Numbered from the stretch's first letter, positions 23,010-34,549 are shown. The stretch: 64,000 bases of DNA from Taxillus chinensis (GCA_023512835.1 CM042092.1:9700793-9764792); one strand, 5' to 3'. Notes: generated by a model from the sequence alone, not told the origin. A program made the numbers and translations.

Positions 23010-23737
23010 TGTAGGATAATATAATAGTTTATCTGATTTAAAAACTAAACACAAGAATACAAACTAAATCGAAAATACATAAAATAAAATTCTAAAGAAT
23101 TAAATACTTACAAGTAAATTCTAGAATCAAATTAACAAAATGTTGAATCAAATCTAGTGTTTGACACTATTTCCTTAAGACAAAATCCCCTCCAATTGTG
23201 CTTAAGGTTGTAAATGGCGATTGCCAACCGGGATAATTTGATTCTTCAATTATAGAAGCAACGCTTCAATCTATAATTACATACGGGAAGACAATATTTC
23301 TCTATTTGTATATATGGATAATACTAACTTGGAGGAAGGGAAGAATTGATTAATTTGATGAATGATAAATGGCCTATTTATAGATTCTACATGACCTTGA
23401 CAATGACCCTAAGAGTTATCATTGATAACTTTTCATCTTAAAGGACATATTACTTGGTAAAAGGTATGCCTAAGAGTTATCATTGATGGCTTTTCATCCT
23501 AAAGGATATACTTCTTAGTAAAAGGTGTGCCTATTCATTTAAAAATAATCCTTTAAGGACACACCTATTGGTAATGGTGTATCTTTTCATGAAAGATAAC
23601 GCTCCAAATGACAGCTATTAGTAATGATGTACCTTTACATGAAAAGGTAATACCCTAATGGACATATCTTTTGGTAATGATGTGTCTTTCCATGAAAAGG
23701 TATTTACCTATTTAATTTTTCATTCAATAATCTAACA
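23010..23737 (-). mobile_element. probable solo LTR with repeats in U3
   Basis: On the minus strand it begins TGTTAGATTATTGAATG and ends ATTATCCTACA, so the ends form a short imperfect inverted repeat with TG...CA. A CTATAAATAGGCC box (complement near 23371-23386) separates a repeat-rich U3 from the rest. U3 has four to five diverged copies of a 60-70 base unit with the theme GACACATCATTACC then TTTTCATG. Candidate target duplications (AAGAA left, GGAAT right) do not match, so the boundaries are tentative. Confidence 0.45.
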
Positions 23738-23742
23738 GGAAT

Positions 23743-25137
23743 ATAATGTAATGAAATTTTAAAAAAAATATTATTCCCACGTTTACTATACCCAAATAGA
23801 TGAGAACGGTTGATTCCATGAGAACCTCATTCTGATCATGAAAACTTCAAAAAAAAACAAAAATTCTAGTATTTGTTTTTGAATGGTTTTCATCCATATG
23901 ATAATGGACTTCCGGCCACCCTTGTCATCCGAAAAGAAAAAAAACATTTCCATTACTTAAAACCACTCCCCTTACCTCCTTTTATGTTGAGCTCCACTTC
24001 TAATACCTAAGTCGCGGCCTCCATTGTATTTGCCGCCGCCACTTTCCAAACTTGCCCAACACCCCCCATTACCGCCTCCTTATTGGAATTAATATTTGGA
24101 AGGTATTCTGTATGCTGTAGAATAGCTTTTGTGAAGATATTTTAGGGAGTATATATATGAGATATCATAGTAATTTGTTTTACCTTATTTAGGATATTTT
24201 CCCTTTGCATTAATTAGTACGGTGTACTGGTATATATGTAAATCATATGGTAGTGGATGAAGGATCAAGGTTTTCCCTTCCAAATTATTGTTTTCATGCA
24301 TGCACACTCCTTTAATGAAGACCCACCTCCTCCTCATCCATTGTCGCCTCTACTATTTCACTAGAATAAATATTTGTGAAATCGGTTCGCGGTATCTTCG
24401 TGAAATCGTGAGAGATTGAACGGCTATGATCTTTTTTTTTTTTCTCGATGAATTGATAAACTGTTATGTCGTCACAGTTATTCAAAGTTTATCCAAATCC
24501 GATTGTACCTAGCATTGCTCATTCTGCTATAAATACACACACCGCATCACCTGCCATCTCCACTATCATACCCGGTCACAAATAAGTAACTTCATCAAGT
24601 TTTGTTGCTGTTGAAAACTAGCACCCAAGCCTAACCTGAAATCTGAATAACTATTTATAAATTTAATTTTATATTATAATATCTACATGTATTTGACTTT
24701 TCTCCTTAACCATCATCTTTATCATTCATTCGCGATTGAATAATTTTTCAATAATTTTGATGATGTTAGCATATCAATTCATCGGAATAAAAAAGTTACG
24801 ATTTATAACAATATCACAAGCACACTGATTACATAAATATTGATTTATTATGTATCTACGTATAATATTATTTTTTTATCTTTTACTCCACCTCTCATCC
24901 AATGATAAAGATTAAACCCTCATCTTCAACCTTTAGCGGTCCTATAACACCCACCCAAACACGCAGCCACATTAGAATGTTTTGTTATGTACAACGTCCA
25001 CTGGTTACTCGCTGACTTTTCTAGTCATACATGGCGTCTATGTACAGGGGCTGACCTGTAACCGTTGTAGACATGTAAATATAACCTGCAATCAAAATTT
25101 TGATACAATGATGACATCAAAGAGCTTCTTAGTAAGG
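23743..25137. other. intergenic upstream of the tandem gene pair
   Basis: No gene or clear repeat. A few cytosine-rich patches (23910-24080 and 24310-24350) interrupt AT-rich DNA. Confidence 0.5.
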
Positions 25138-25305
25138 ATAAAATTTTAAAAAATGTAAAATATTGTAATTTAAATAATGATAGATATGTATATTTTTATC
25201 TTTAGCCGGCAGCATATTTATGACCTTACATGTTCGTGTCATGACTTGGCTAGAAACGACAAAAGCTTTCTTGTCACAAGTCGCAATTCCACACACACTA
25301 ACATC

Positions 25306-25308
<3 letters not shown>

Positions 25309-25371
<63 letters not shown>
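25309..25371 (+). repeat. (CT)n(AT)n microsatellite before LFS-like gene 1
   Basis: About 18 CT units followed by about 13 AT units lie 40 bases before the start codon of the first tandem gene. The second gene lacks this tract at the matching place. Confidence 0.9.
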
Positions 25372-25410
25372 CACCACCACTACTCACATATTCGCTGATC
25401 ATCTCGAATA

Positions 25411-25932
25411 ATGGCAGCGGAAGCAGCAGCGGTGCAGACCAAATGGGAAGGCAAAGCCACGGAGGAGGTGGCGGGATCCATGCCGGACCAGGTGTGGCCT
25501 CTGCTAGCCGACTTCTGCAACCTCCACAAGGTGCTCCCCATTCTGGACAAGTGCTTCCACGTCGGTGGCCCACCCGGCGAGCCCGGCATGATCAGGCGGT
25601 GCGTGCCCGCGTCTCCGACGCCGCCGCCTGCCGCAGGGGAAGAGAAGAAGGCAGAGACAGGTTGGATCGACGAGAAGCTGGTGGCGATAGATCCGGCGGG
25701 GCGGTGGCTGAGCTACGAAATCGGGAGCAACACGATGGGTATCAAGGCCTACGTGGGCACCATGAAAGTTCTGGAAACAGATGATGCTAGCAAGAAAGGG
25801 TGTCGGATCGAGTGGTCGTTCGTGTCGGATCCGATTCAAGGTCTGAGGTTTGAGGAGTTTCTCGGCAGTGTTCAGTTGGGGCTTAAGGCCATGGCCAAGA
25901 AGATCGAAGAGACACTAGGTGGTGCAGCGTAG
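25411..25932 (+). CDS. lachrymatory-factor-synthase-like SRPBCC protein, copy 1
   Basis: Intronless, 173 residues, close to the usual length of this family. KWEGKATEEVAGSMPDQVWP, then LLADFCNLHKVLP, then WIDEKLVAIDPAGRWLSYEI and the C-terminal KKIEETL follow the pattern of the Bet v 1/SRPBCC (START-like) fold of lachrymatory-factor-synthase-like proteins. By hand alignment the Arg, Glu and Tyr proposed as catalytic in the onion enzyme have counterparts (Arg in MIRRCV, Glu in DEKLVAID, Tyr in KAYVGTM). Onion-type activity needs a sulfenic acid substrate most plants lack, so the real substrate is unknown. The first ATG follows the CT/AT tract. The coding region is far more GC-rich than its surroundings. 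Confidence 0.85.
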   Translation: MAAEAAAVQTKWEGKATEEVAGSMPDQVWPLLADFCNLHKVLPILDKCFHVGGPPGEPGMIRRCVPASPTPPPAAGEEKKAETGWIDEKLVAIDPAGRWLSYEIGSNTMGIKAYVGTMKVLETDDASKKGCRIEWSFVSDPIQGLRFEEFLGSVQLGLKAMAKKIEETLGGAA

Positions 25933-26689
25933 GACTACATACTACGTACGGCTTCCATGTCAGTGGCATGCTTCTAATTAATGCGTTTTTAGACGCTTTT
26001 TTAATTAAAAATAATTTAAATAAGTTTGAAGCCTTGGAAAAGAAATAAGAATGGGAATGCTATTTAAATATTTTAATACTTTGTTTGTATTTGTAATGTG
26101 TATGGAATGAAAAATATTTTTCTGTCCTTACATTTGGTATGTGAGATTTGAGAAATGGTGGTAAAATTACAATCCTAAACTATTTTTGAAGCATCATTTT
26201 CAGCTTTATTTTAATATGTACCATAAGAATAAAAATTATCATAGTAAGTTGGAGCTGTGCAAAGTGAATATATATAAACAACATCATTGCATGATCTGCA
26301 ATATCAGTAGTTGTAAAGTTTTTTTTAAAATAATATTACTAAATATGAAATTTCTTTAGAATTCATATTATATTTGCACATATTTGTTTTGTTAGGTCGA
26401 CCGGAGGTAAAAAAAAAAAAAGAGTCTCGAATTAAGTGATGGTTTTCTTACTTACTTATGTGGCGTGATTCGTTCTCTCAACTATCGATGTATAACTTAA
26501 TTAGGAGTTGGCTAGTTAATTCTCACACTTACCATTACTATACCTGATAATGATTATATATTGTAAATGTTCTTAATAATCACTTTGTTGCCTCTTTTAC
26601 TATAGATTATCGAGCATATGTTCTTTACATTCTTCATTATCTATATGGCACTGATTAATTTTAGAGTCTTCTCTTTCATGTATTTTCTT

Positions 26690-27169
26690 CCTTAAAATTA
26701 CATACCTACTCATGTGCTGATTGGGGTGCTGAATCCACCACTTATAAGTCTATCACAAGTTTTTGTATATATTTTTTATGATATTATTTTATTTATTAAA
26801 AGAGTAAGAAACGCTCAATTGTCTTATGCTCTTTTACCAAAATTGAATATTGGGTCATATCATCTATCATTATAAAAATTGTTTGGTTGCACTGGATATA
26901 TACTTGTTGATATGGGTGTCTCCCTCTGGCCCAACATAATAAGATTGTTATACAAATTTCCTCCAATTCAGTATTTCATTAATACACCAAATATTGAGAT
27001 CGATTATTTCCGCTATTACTTTAAACATTGACACTGTCATTTTATCATATATATATTTATTCTTTCATGCAACTTGTTTACGTGTTTATAAAATCTCATT
27101 AACGCTTTCCTTTTTTATTATCAAACTCTTGATGATTCCTTTGGCTATATCGTGAGTTTGAGGGAGAAT
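26690..27169 (+). pseudogene. fossil copia RNase H end and polypurine tract, copy 1
   Basis: Broken pieces of a copia RNase H can be read in changing frames: a GADSTTYKSIT-like piece near 26730 and a LLADMGVSLSGP-like piece near 26905. They are followed by the polypurine tract GTTTGAGGGAGAA (27156-27168) directly before TGTTA, the start of a decayed LTR (27169 on, about 200 bases). Many stops and deletions show great age. Confidence 0.7.
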
Positions 27170-27542
27170 GTTAAAAATTATAAAGTTTTCATATCTTTAT
27201 TTGTTTGAGAGTAGTTTGGTATGTGTGTGTGTGTATATATATATATATATTCATTAGTCTTGTAATTTATTTAATTTTCGATGAAATTCATACCTAATCA
27301 ATTTTTCTCCATTGTTTATTCCTCTTTTCTATTTCTTTTCTATTTTAATTTGTAATTTTTGAAAAAAAAAGAATTATCACTTAAAAATATTTTTAAAAAA
27401 TACAAAATGTCATAATTTAAATAATGATAGAGATGGCAGCATCCATGACTTTTCATGTACGCGTCATGACTCAAGGCTGGTTTAGAAATAACAAAAACTT
27501 TCTTCTCTCTAGCAGCAATTCCACACACACTAACATGACATG

Positions 27543-27838
27543 CATGGATAGTAAGCGCGTTATTTAAAATTTTAATTAATATCAATTAAGTCATAAGTAA
27601 ATATAAAATCATAAAAAAATTATTAAATTCTATTATAATCAAATAAAATAACTTTTTAAAATTATATAATCTATATACTATTATTACATTTAATAACATA
27701 TTAATAATAGTATATTAATTTTAAAATAATAAATTATATTACTGATTAATTTTAATTATAATCATATATATTTATTAACAATTAAAATTTATAATTTTAA
27801 TATATGTATATGTGTGTATCATTTTTTTAAAAAAAAAA
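27543..27838. repeat. AT-rich insertion in the promoter of LFS-like gene 2
   Basis: In unit 1 the block CACACACACTAACAT runs directly into CACCTCTCTCT. In unit 2 the same block is followed by nearly 300 bases of almost pure A/T before homology resumes at CTAACATCACC. No clear inverted ends or target duplication were seen. The motif CACTGCTAACATCACCT then appears twice (27855 and 27895). Confidence 0.55.
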
Positions 27839-27989
27839 CTTGGAGACCATGCGTCACTGCTAACATCACCTCCCATCACTACCCCCTAAATCCGTCACTG
27901 CTAACATCACCTACATATCTATCTATTTATCTATTCACATGGATCACCACCACCACCTCCGCTCACACATTCGCTGATCATCTCAAATA

Positions 27990-28493
27990 ATGGCAGCGGT
28001 GCAGCCCAAATGGGAAGGCAAAGCCACGGAGGAGGTGGCGGGCTCCATGCCGGACCAGGTATGGCCTCTGCTAGCCGACTTCTGCAACCTCCACAAGTTG
28101 CTGCCTATTGTGGCTGAGTGCCGCCACGTCGGTGGCCCGCCCGGCGAGCCCGGCATGATCAGGAGGTGCGTGCCCGCGTCTCCGCCGCCGCCGCCTGCAG
28201 CAGGGAAAGAGAAGAAGGCGGAGCTGGATTGGATCGACGAGAAGCTGGTGGCGATAGATCCGGAGGGGCGGTGGCTGAGCTACGAAATCTTGGGCAACAC
28301 GAGGGGGATCAAGGCCTACGTGGGCACCATGAAAGTTCTAGAAACAGGTGATGCGAGCAAGAAAGGGTGTCGGATCGAGTGGTCAGTCGTGTCGGATCCG
28401 ATTCAAGGTCTGAGGTTTGAGGAGTTTCTGGACAATGTTCAGTTGGGGCTTAAGGCCATGGCCAAGAAGATCGAAGAGACACTAGGAGTGTAG
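27990..28493 (+). CDS. lachrymatory-factor-synthase-like SRPBCC protein, copy 2
   Basis: Intronless, 167 residues, tandem paralogue of the gene at 25411. It lacks a few alanines after the start and the last residues, and differs by scattered substitutions (for example HKLLPIVAECRHVGG against HKVLPILDKCFHVGG). The counterparts of the proposed catalytic Arg, Glu and Tyr are kept, and the frame is intact, so it is probably functional. The promoter differs from copy 1 by the AT-rich insertion and loss of the microsatellite, so expression may have diverged. Substrate unknown. Confidence 0.85.
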   Translation: MAAVQPKWEGKATEEVAGSMPDQVWPLLADFCNLHKLLPIVAECRHVGGPPGEPGMIRRCVPASPPPPPAAGKEKKAELDWIDEKLVAIDPEGRWLSYEILGNTRGIKAYVGTMKVLETGDASKKGCRIEWSVVSDPIQGLRFEEFLDNVQLGLKAMAKKIEETLGV

Positions 28494-29189
28494 GACTACT
28501 ATGTACTCTACATACTACGGCTTCTAGTCAACTTTAAACGGCATGCTTGGATGCTTTTTAAATTAATAATAATTTGAATAAGTTTGAAGCTGGCACGCCG
28601 ATACAATTAAATAAAAGAGTAAGTGAAACCATTAAGAAAATAAAATTATCAAGAAAATGTGAATGTATTTAAAATTTTAATATTTTTTATTTGGTATGCA
28701 CAGCAATAAAGTGATTTTTTATTTTTTTAATACATAAAATTTTAAAAAATAATGATAAAATCACAATTAAAAAATACTTTAAATTTTATTTTTATTTTTA
28801 TTTTAATATATATATTGTAAGAATAAGTTTATCTTTTAAATTTTATTTTTATCTTTATTTGCCAAATCATTTTGCTTTCATAATTTGCATATATTGTAAG
28901 TTTTTTTTTTTTCAGAATAATATTACCAAATATAATCTTTATCGAATTCATATTATATCTACACAAATTCATTTATTTTAGCCAGAAACGCTTCAAAGGT
29001 CTCATGCTAGTTGAGGTATCCGTATTCACTTATGCAGCATGCTTCGTCCCCTCCACTACTGATGTAAAACTTAAAGAGTTAGTTTTACCCGCTAACTAGC
29101 TAATCCGCACATTTACCATCATTGTACATTATAATGCTTATACAATTATTAATCAATTTGTTGTCTCTCCTATTACTATTCAATTATTA

Positions 29190-29668
29190 GCATTTTCATT
29201 ATCTTTATGATACTGATCAATTTCAAAGTCTTCTCTTTCATGCATCTTCTTCCTTGGAATTACATACCTACCCATGTGTATATTGGGGTGGTGATTCCAC
29301 CACTCATAAGTCTATGTTTTGTATTTTTATGATAATCTTGTGTTTATTGAAAAAGTAAGAAGCAAGCAATTGTCACCAAAGTTGAGTATCTTGCCATGGC
29401 ATCTGCCACTATATAAATTATTTGGTTACATTACTTGCTAATATGGTGTCTCTCACTAATATGATAATACGAATGTTATAAAAATTTCTCACAATTTAGT
29501 ATTTTATTTGTGCACCATGCATATAAGAATAATTGTTATTTCAATCGTCATCACTTTAAACTTGACACCATCATTTTACCTTATCTTTATTTTTCTATGT
29601 AACTGCTAACGTACTTTTAATAGCAAACTATGGATGATTCCTTTTGATTTATCATGAATTTGAGGGGA
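29190..29668 (+). pseudogene. fossil copia RNase H end and polypurine tract, copy 2
   Basis: Counterpart of 26690-27169. A piece reading like KKQAIVTKVEYLAMASATI near 29360-29415 preserves the RNase H region, and ATTTGAGGGGA (29658-29668) is the polypurine tract before TGTTA of a decayed LTR. An (AT)n tract at about 29756-29791 lies in that LTR remnant. Confidence 0.7.
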
Positions 29669-29753
29669 TGTTAAAAGTTGTATAGTTTTAATATTTTTAC
29701 GTATTTAAGAGTATTTGGTCTTCTTAGAGGTAGTTTGGGATGCAACTCTCACT

Positions 29754-29794
<41 letters not shown>

Positions 29795-29890
29795 AGTTTG
29801 AATGATTTTTGATGAAAATGATACTCATAAATTTTTCTTCATTGTTTAACTCTTTATCGTTTTCTTATATATTTAAATTTTTAATTAAAG

Positions 29891-30446
29891 AAAAAAGAAT
29901 AATCACTTAAATATTAATACATTAAAAAATTATTATTAAGATAACCATTAAAAACTTTATGAAATAAAATAATATTTTAAAAACCAAATGAAAGCCCGCA
30001 TTAAACATATGAAAATTAATAACAAACCATCAATGAAAATATGAAATAAATAAATAAAATATTCAAATAAAAATAAATCAACATCAAGTTAGAGGAAAAG
30101 AGGCCAATATAAGTCAACTTAAAATAAATAAAAATGCAACAATAAAGAGCAATATGAACAAAAGCCTAAAACACATAAACCCAAAAAAAAAAAACTAAAC
30201 CAACATTTTATGTAAAATTGAATAATCCTAAACTCAAATAAATAAATTTTCACTTAAACTCAGCAATAATGTTCATTTGTAATTCCATATCATTAGTCCA
30301 ATTTTGTAGTAATATGGGCATATATAAAATTTTGTATTTATTATAATGCGCTAACCAAACAAAAATGACACTATATATATAAGGTCACCTTAGTAAAAAT
30401 AATACAAATGTAATGGTTTTTGTGGAGGACAGATACAAGAGAATTA
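29891..30446. other. intergenic, AT-rich
   Basis: Very A-rich DNA without coding signal. Confidence 0.5.
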
Positions 30447-30449
30447 TTA

Positions 30450-30854
30450 GAGTATTTACATGTGACTCACCTAATATTATATTAGTTTAGTCAAAAAAAA
30501 TTTATTTATATATTGTAGCTACTTACTTATTAAAGCATAACCATCCGGTTCAATATTTTAACTTTAAATAATAAATTTTTTTATTTAAATATTAATATGA
30601 CCTTACTTATTTAAAACGTTCATTTAAAATACACATATCTAATGATTTTGTTATTAGTTTTTTCATTTGCCTAGTGCTACGATAGATGATCAAATTTAAC
30701 TAAAAGAAAATCAATGAAAACACTAATATATATAGTGCCATGTAAAGGCTTCACATAATATTATTCACACTTAACAATTTGTGGAAAGCAATAATCAAGT
30801 TGGATGAAAAAATGTTTTTTGTATTTAACTCAATAATATCCAATGTGAATGCTC
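30450..30854. mobile_element. Tourist-like MITE B
   Basis: Left end GAGTATTTACATGTG and right end, read inverted, GAGCATTCACATTGG, with TTA on both sides (30447-30449 and 30855-30857). 405 bases, AT-rich and without coding capacity, as expected for a non-autonomous PIF/Harbinger-type element. Confidence 0.65.
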
Positions 30855-30857
30855 TTA

Positions 30858-32836
30858 TGAATAATATAATTATTATAATTGGAAGATTGGGCTTGGGTTG
30901 CTACTAATATGTGGGCTTGTAGAGGATAGCCTTAAGGCCAGCCATATATCATGCCAAAATTTAGTCTTTTAGTGGATTGGGTTGAGGAGAGGATGGATTT
31001 GGGCCCGAAGAAATTGGACTAAGGGACTATCACTTAATAAGTCTGGGCTTAAATATTGAAATGGTAGATATTCATGTACACAACTGAAATGTTGGATGTT
31101 CATCACTTTAGCATGCATTTTAGTAATCTGTAGACCTTGTGGGTGTCCGTGTGCGTATATATACATACACACACACACACATTGAATATTCATTTTAATA
31201 ACTAATATTCATCACATAAAATATATTATCGTAATATTCAATTCAGTTTCAATGGAAAACAATCAACTTTCAAGAGTAAAAAAATCTCTAAAACTGAAAG
31301 ATAGATAATAGATAATAGTTAGCAACTGAAAAGTCAACTCTTGAACCAAATGATTTTCCCACTTGTCAACAATAATCACCAGCAGTGTTGACCATTATTA
31401 GTAAGATTCAAATAATGCAGAGAATGAAACATGGAATTAAGATTAAAAAAAAAAGCATACATCCATACGTGGTTCAATATATATATGACTTCTACATGGA
31501 TCAAACCCTTTTATATTAAACTTTATACATTCAAAATGTTTGTCTCCATCCAATATTACAAGCTTTAGATCTTCAATTAACCAAATCATTACAACTATCA
31601 ACATTATTTCTCCATCTCAATCATAATTTTGAAACACACGAATTTTGTATTTTAATAGCACAGCAAGAAGAGATACTCCCTTCCTGTACTTTGGTGACTA
31701 GTGAGAAAGGAAGCCCCATATTGGCCAACACATATGGAGCTTGTGATAGTTGGAGAGGACTTGTGACCATCGGAGATGTACTTACTGGTACAACATTGTA
31801 GTCTTGAGAGGAGCTCTCCATTGGTCATATCATATCACCTCTCTTATGTAGATCCAAATCACATACATTGCTTGCACTTTTTCTTCTATGGGTAGGGCAT
31901 GAATAAAAGTATAGTCTAACCAATACATAATCAACATATTGCCTTCTAAAGCACAAATAGAAGTCTAGTTAATAGGTTCTTTTGGTGGTTTAACAAATAG
32001 GTTCTCAAATCTACTTGAGATAACTTTTTTCGAGTTTGAAATGTCCTTAAAATATTCAAATAATTTTTTTTGTGGATTAGCAAATAGGTTCTCAAATCTA
32101 CTAGAGTTAGTTTTATCCAATCTTAAAGCAAATAAAATAGCTTATTTATATTTATAACTAAAGCTAAAATTGATTAAAAATATTCTTTGAATTAGCTTGG
32201 TTATAGGTAAATTTAATTTTAGGTCTATAGTTATAAAATACAAAATGTCAAACATTCATAGATTTCTTTGTCGTTATTTTCTTCTTGGTGGCTTGCACCT
32301 GACATATCAATTTATTAAAATTGTCTTTAATTCACCAATTGATTGCCCTCAGCTTCCTGCTTCATCAACTATTGATATTACCCTTATAATTTTAGACAAA
32401 TATGCATAACAATATTATTGCGCCACATCAACACTCACTCTAAAATGAAAGGCAATGAACCATATTTCTTAATTCTCTCTTTCCAATACTTGTAATTTTT
32501 ATTTTTATAAAAAACAAATACTGTGTCATTGAAGTAAATCAAACTTGAATATGTAACTTTTATAAATGAAAATAGGAAAACAACAACCATAAACAAAAAC
32601 CACCATTAAGCAAAGGCTTAATGGTAAAACTAGCAATATTACTTGATTTCTTAATTCTCTCTTTCTTATATACTTAAGAAAAAAAGTGTGTTGACTATTC
32701 ACCAAATTAAAAAACATAAAAATCATCCATATTATGAAACAACTTTTTTTTTTTTAGGGTTTGATGAAAAATAAAAATAAATTTATTGTTGATAATTTTA
32801 AATTGAACCAAATTAAATAATATAATAGTTAGGAGG
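30858..32836. other. intergenic, with one local repeat
   Basis: No gene recognised. A phrase around CAAATAGGTTCTCAAATCTA occurs at 31994 and again at 32081 (spacing 87), showing a small tandem duplication. Short open frames here have no recognisable domains. Confidence 0.5.
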
Positions 32837-33090
32837 TTAGAGCATCTCCAATAGGCATAGCTATAACAAAACCTATAGCTAAAATTGACTATATTTTAAC
32901 AAAAAAGTGTTTCAATAGTACAACAATACCGTCATCTAAATATAGCTTTAGGTATAATTTTAGTAAAATTTAACTAATTTTTTTTACTTTTATCTAAAAT
33001 GTCAACTCAGCATTTAGCCCTTATTTGAAGACATAGACGACATTATTCTCCCCCACCCTCACACCTATGCGTCCGACATCATCATCACCC

Positions 33091-34205
33091 TGATGTGTTA
33101 TCTTTATAAGTATGGATAATATATTTTAAATATTTGAATAAGTATTAGATATTATTATAATATATTGTATTTATCTTCTTGTGGGTCAATGTAGCCTATA
33201 TAGGCATTAATTCTAATTGAATAAAGGTATGATGAAATTAACCCAAATATTTTCCCACTATCTGCCCTATGGTTTCTTCATTCTTCTTCCTCTCTAAAAT
33301 TATCTCTATCATTTGGTATCAGAGCCGATTCCATGGAAACAGATGCCGAATTTCGTAACGAAGTTTATGAAATATTGACCTGTCACGAATCCAAAATCGA
33401 CAAAATTCATATTACCTTACAAGCTATTCTCACCGAACTGCATATGAATGTCTGTCCTGGTGCCTCTGGAGAAAATTCCCATAATTCTTTTACCATTGCC
33501 TACCATGAACCTCGTTTCTCCGTCATCAATCCTTTCCCAAAGCTATATATGATTTCCGCACAACTGGTGGTCACCCCGTCGAAGGCTCCAATGAGAATTT
33601 TGATGTTTTCTAGCCTCGATCATCAGAACGTTGATCTGTGTTTTGCTATCTGCAATAGTCAGGGGAGCACGCACAACGTACTCTCTCTTACTTTCAGCGT
33701 CATCTTTCGAGACACACACTATCAAGCCCGTTATAGCCTTCCAACCATCATTGCAACCACCCAAAAAAAGATTGTCACATTAGGCCACCAACAACCAGGC
33801 TCGGTCATCCAATCCAACAGCCTGATTGACCCCATTGTCATGCACCGTCGCTGTAGCGTTGGGGCACATGTACCTTCGCTAGCACCAATTTATGTCGCTA
33901 AGTCCACCCATTTTGCTCGGTGGCACCATTCTGCTTTTGAAGATAATTCTATCATTGAGGACAAGGATGTTTTGAATGGGAGGGAATGATGTGTTATCTT
34001 TATAAGTAGGGATAATACATTTTGAATATTTGAATAAGTATTAAATATTATTATAATATATTATATTTATCTTCTTGTGGTCAATGTAGCCTATATAGGC
34101 ATTAATTCTAATTGAATAAAGGTATAATGAAATTAACTCAAATATTTTCACACTATCTGCCCTTTGTTTCTTCATTCTTCTTCCTCTCTAAAATTACCTC
34201 TATCC
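33091..34205 (+). mobile_element. miniature non-autonomous LTR element nested in a Tourist element
   Basis: Direct repeats 33091-33311 and 33987-34205 begin TGATGTGTTATCTTTATAAG and end CTCTATC(A), and are about 95% alike by eye. A primer site TGGTATCAGAGC for initiator tRNA-Met follows the first (33314-33325). A purine-rich GAATGGGAGGGAA precedes the second (33974-33986). Total size is 1.1 kb, so it is a TRIM- or LARD-like derivative. An exact target duplication was not found, because the insertion site is cytosine-rich and ambiguous (CACCC left, CCTCC right). Confidence 0.8.
33333..33989 (+). pseudogene. internal reading frame of the miniature LTR element
   Basis: An open frame of 218 codons fills the space between primer site and polypurine tract. 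The start (METDAEFRNEVYEIL...ILTEL) resembles the first residues of gypsy-type Gag, and the end (EDNSIIEDKDVLNGRE) resembles the tail of gypsy polyproteins before the polypurine tract. The middle matches nothing I recognise. It probably arose by a large internal deletion of a gypsy polyprotein, so it is not a host gene. Whether it is translated is unknown. Confidence 0.5.
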
Positions 34206-34540
34206 CCTCCCCCCAACTGTCGCCTAGCTTTATAAATTAAGAATCTAGCTAGAATTAAGAATTTAGGATAAATTTAAAAAATAAATAATTTTATAAAAAA
34301 AAAATATAAAGTACTATTAGAATAATATTAGCCAATTAGAACCTGGTAAGTTTGAATTTAACTATAAACAAAGCTATATCGGAGATGCTCGTATGAGTTT
34401 TTCTTTAAATGGGGAAGAAAAATATATCCAATGCATCACAATTATATCGATTTTCTTTATTTTGCAATTTTATAGAAATATATGAATATTCCGAAACTCC
34501 TAAGCCCTCCCTAAACCTTTGTCTGTACTCTGTAGTGTTG

Positions 34541-34549
34541 AACCCTAAC
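34541..34549 (+). promoter_or_regulatory. telobox-like motif before the NFD6-like gene
   Basis: AACCCTAAC lies about 40 bases before the start codon, with a related CCTAAACC nearby (34508-34518). Teloboxes are frequent in promoters of plant translation and organelle-biogenesis genes. This is a motif match only. Confidence 0.35.

Larger units (their letters stand above)
25138..27388 (+). repeat. segmental duplication unit 1
   Basis: About 2.25 kb repeated in tandem with 27389-29890. The unit runs from a shared promoter block (AATTTAAATAATGATAGA near 25169 and 27415), through the SRPBCC gene, to the remains of a copia 3' end. Gene bodies are most similar, while flanks have diverged with many indels. 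The fossil copia sequence is in both units and so predates the duplication. Confidence 0.85.
27389..29890 (+). repeat. segmental duplication unit 2
   Basis: Second copy of the 2.3-2.5 kb unit. Compared with unit 1 it has an extra AT-rich segment in the promoter and no CT/AT microsatellite. After its end the sequence AATAATCACTTAAATATTAA (near 29896) resembles the start of unit 2, hinting at a third, truncated junction. Confidence 0.85.
32840..34390. mobile_element. Tourist-like element C, interrupted by a small LTR element
   Basis: Left end GAGCATCTCCAATAGGC and right end, read inverted, GAGCATCTCCGATATAGC. TTA lies on the left and GTA on the right. Its own sequence is 32840-33090 plus 34206-34390, with a cytosine-rich core near 33045-33090 and 34205-34222. 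Inside lies the miniature LTR element 33091-34205. It shares the phrase GTCAACTCAG with element E, where it reads GCCAACTCAG. Confidence 0.6.
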
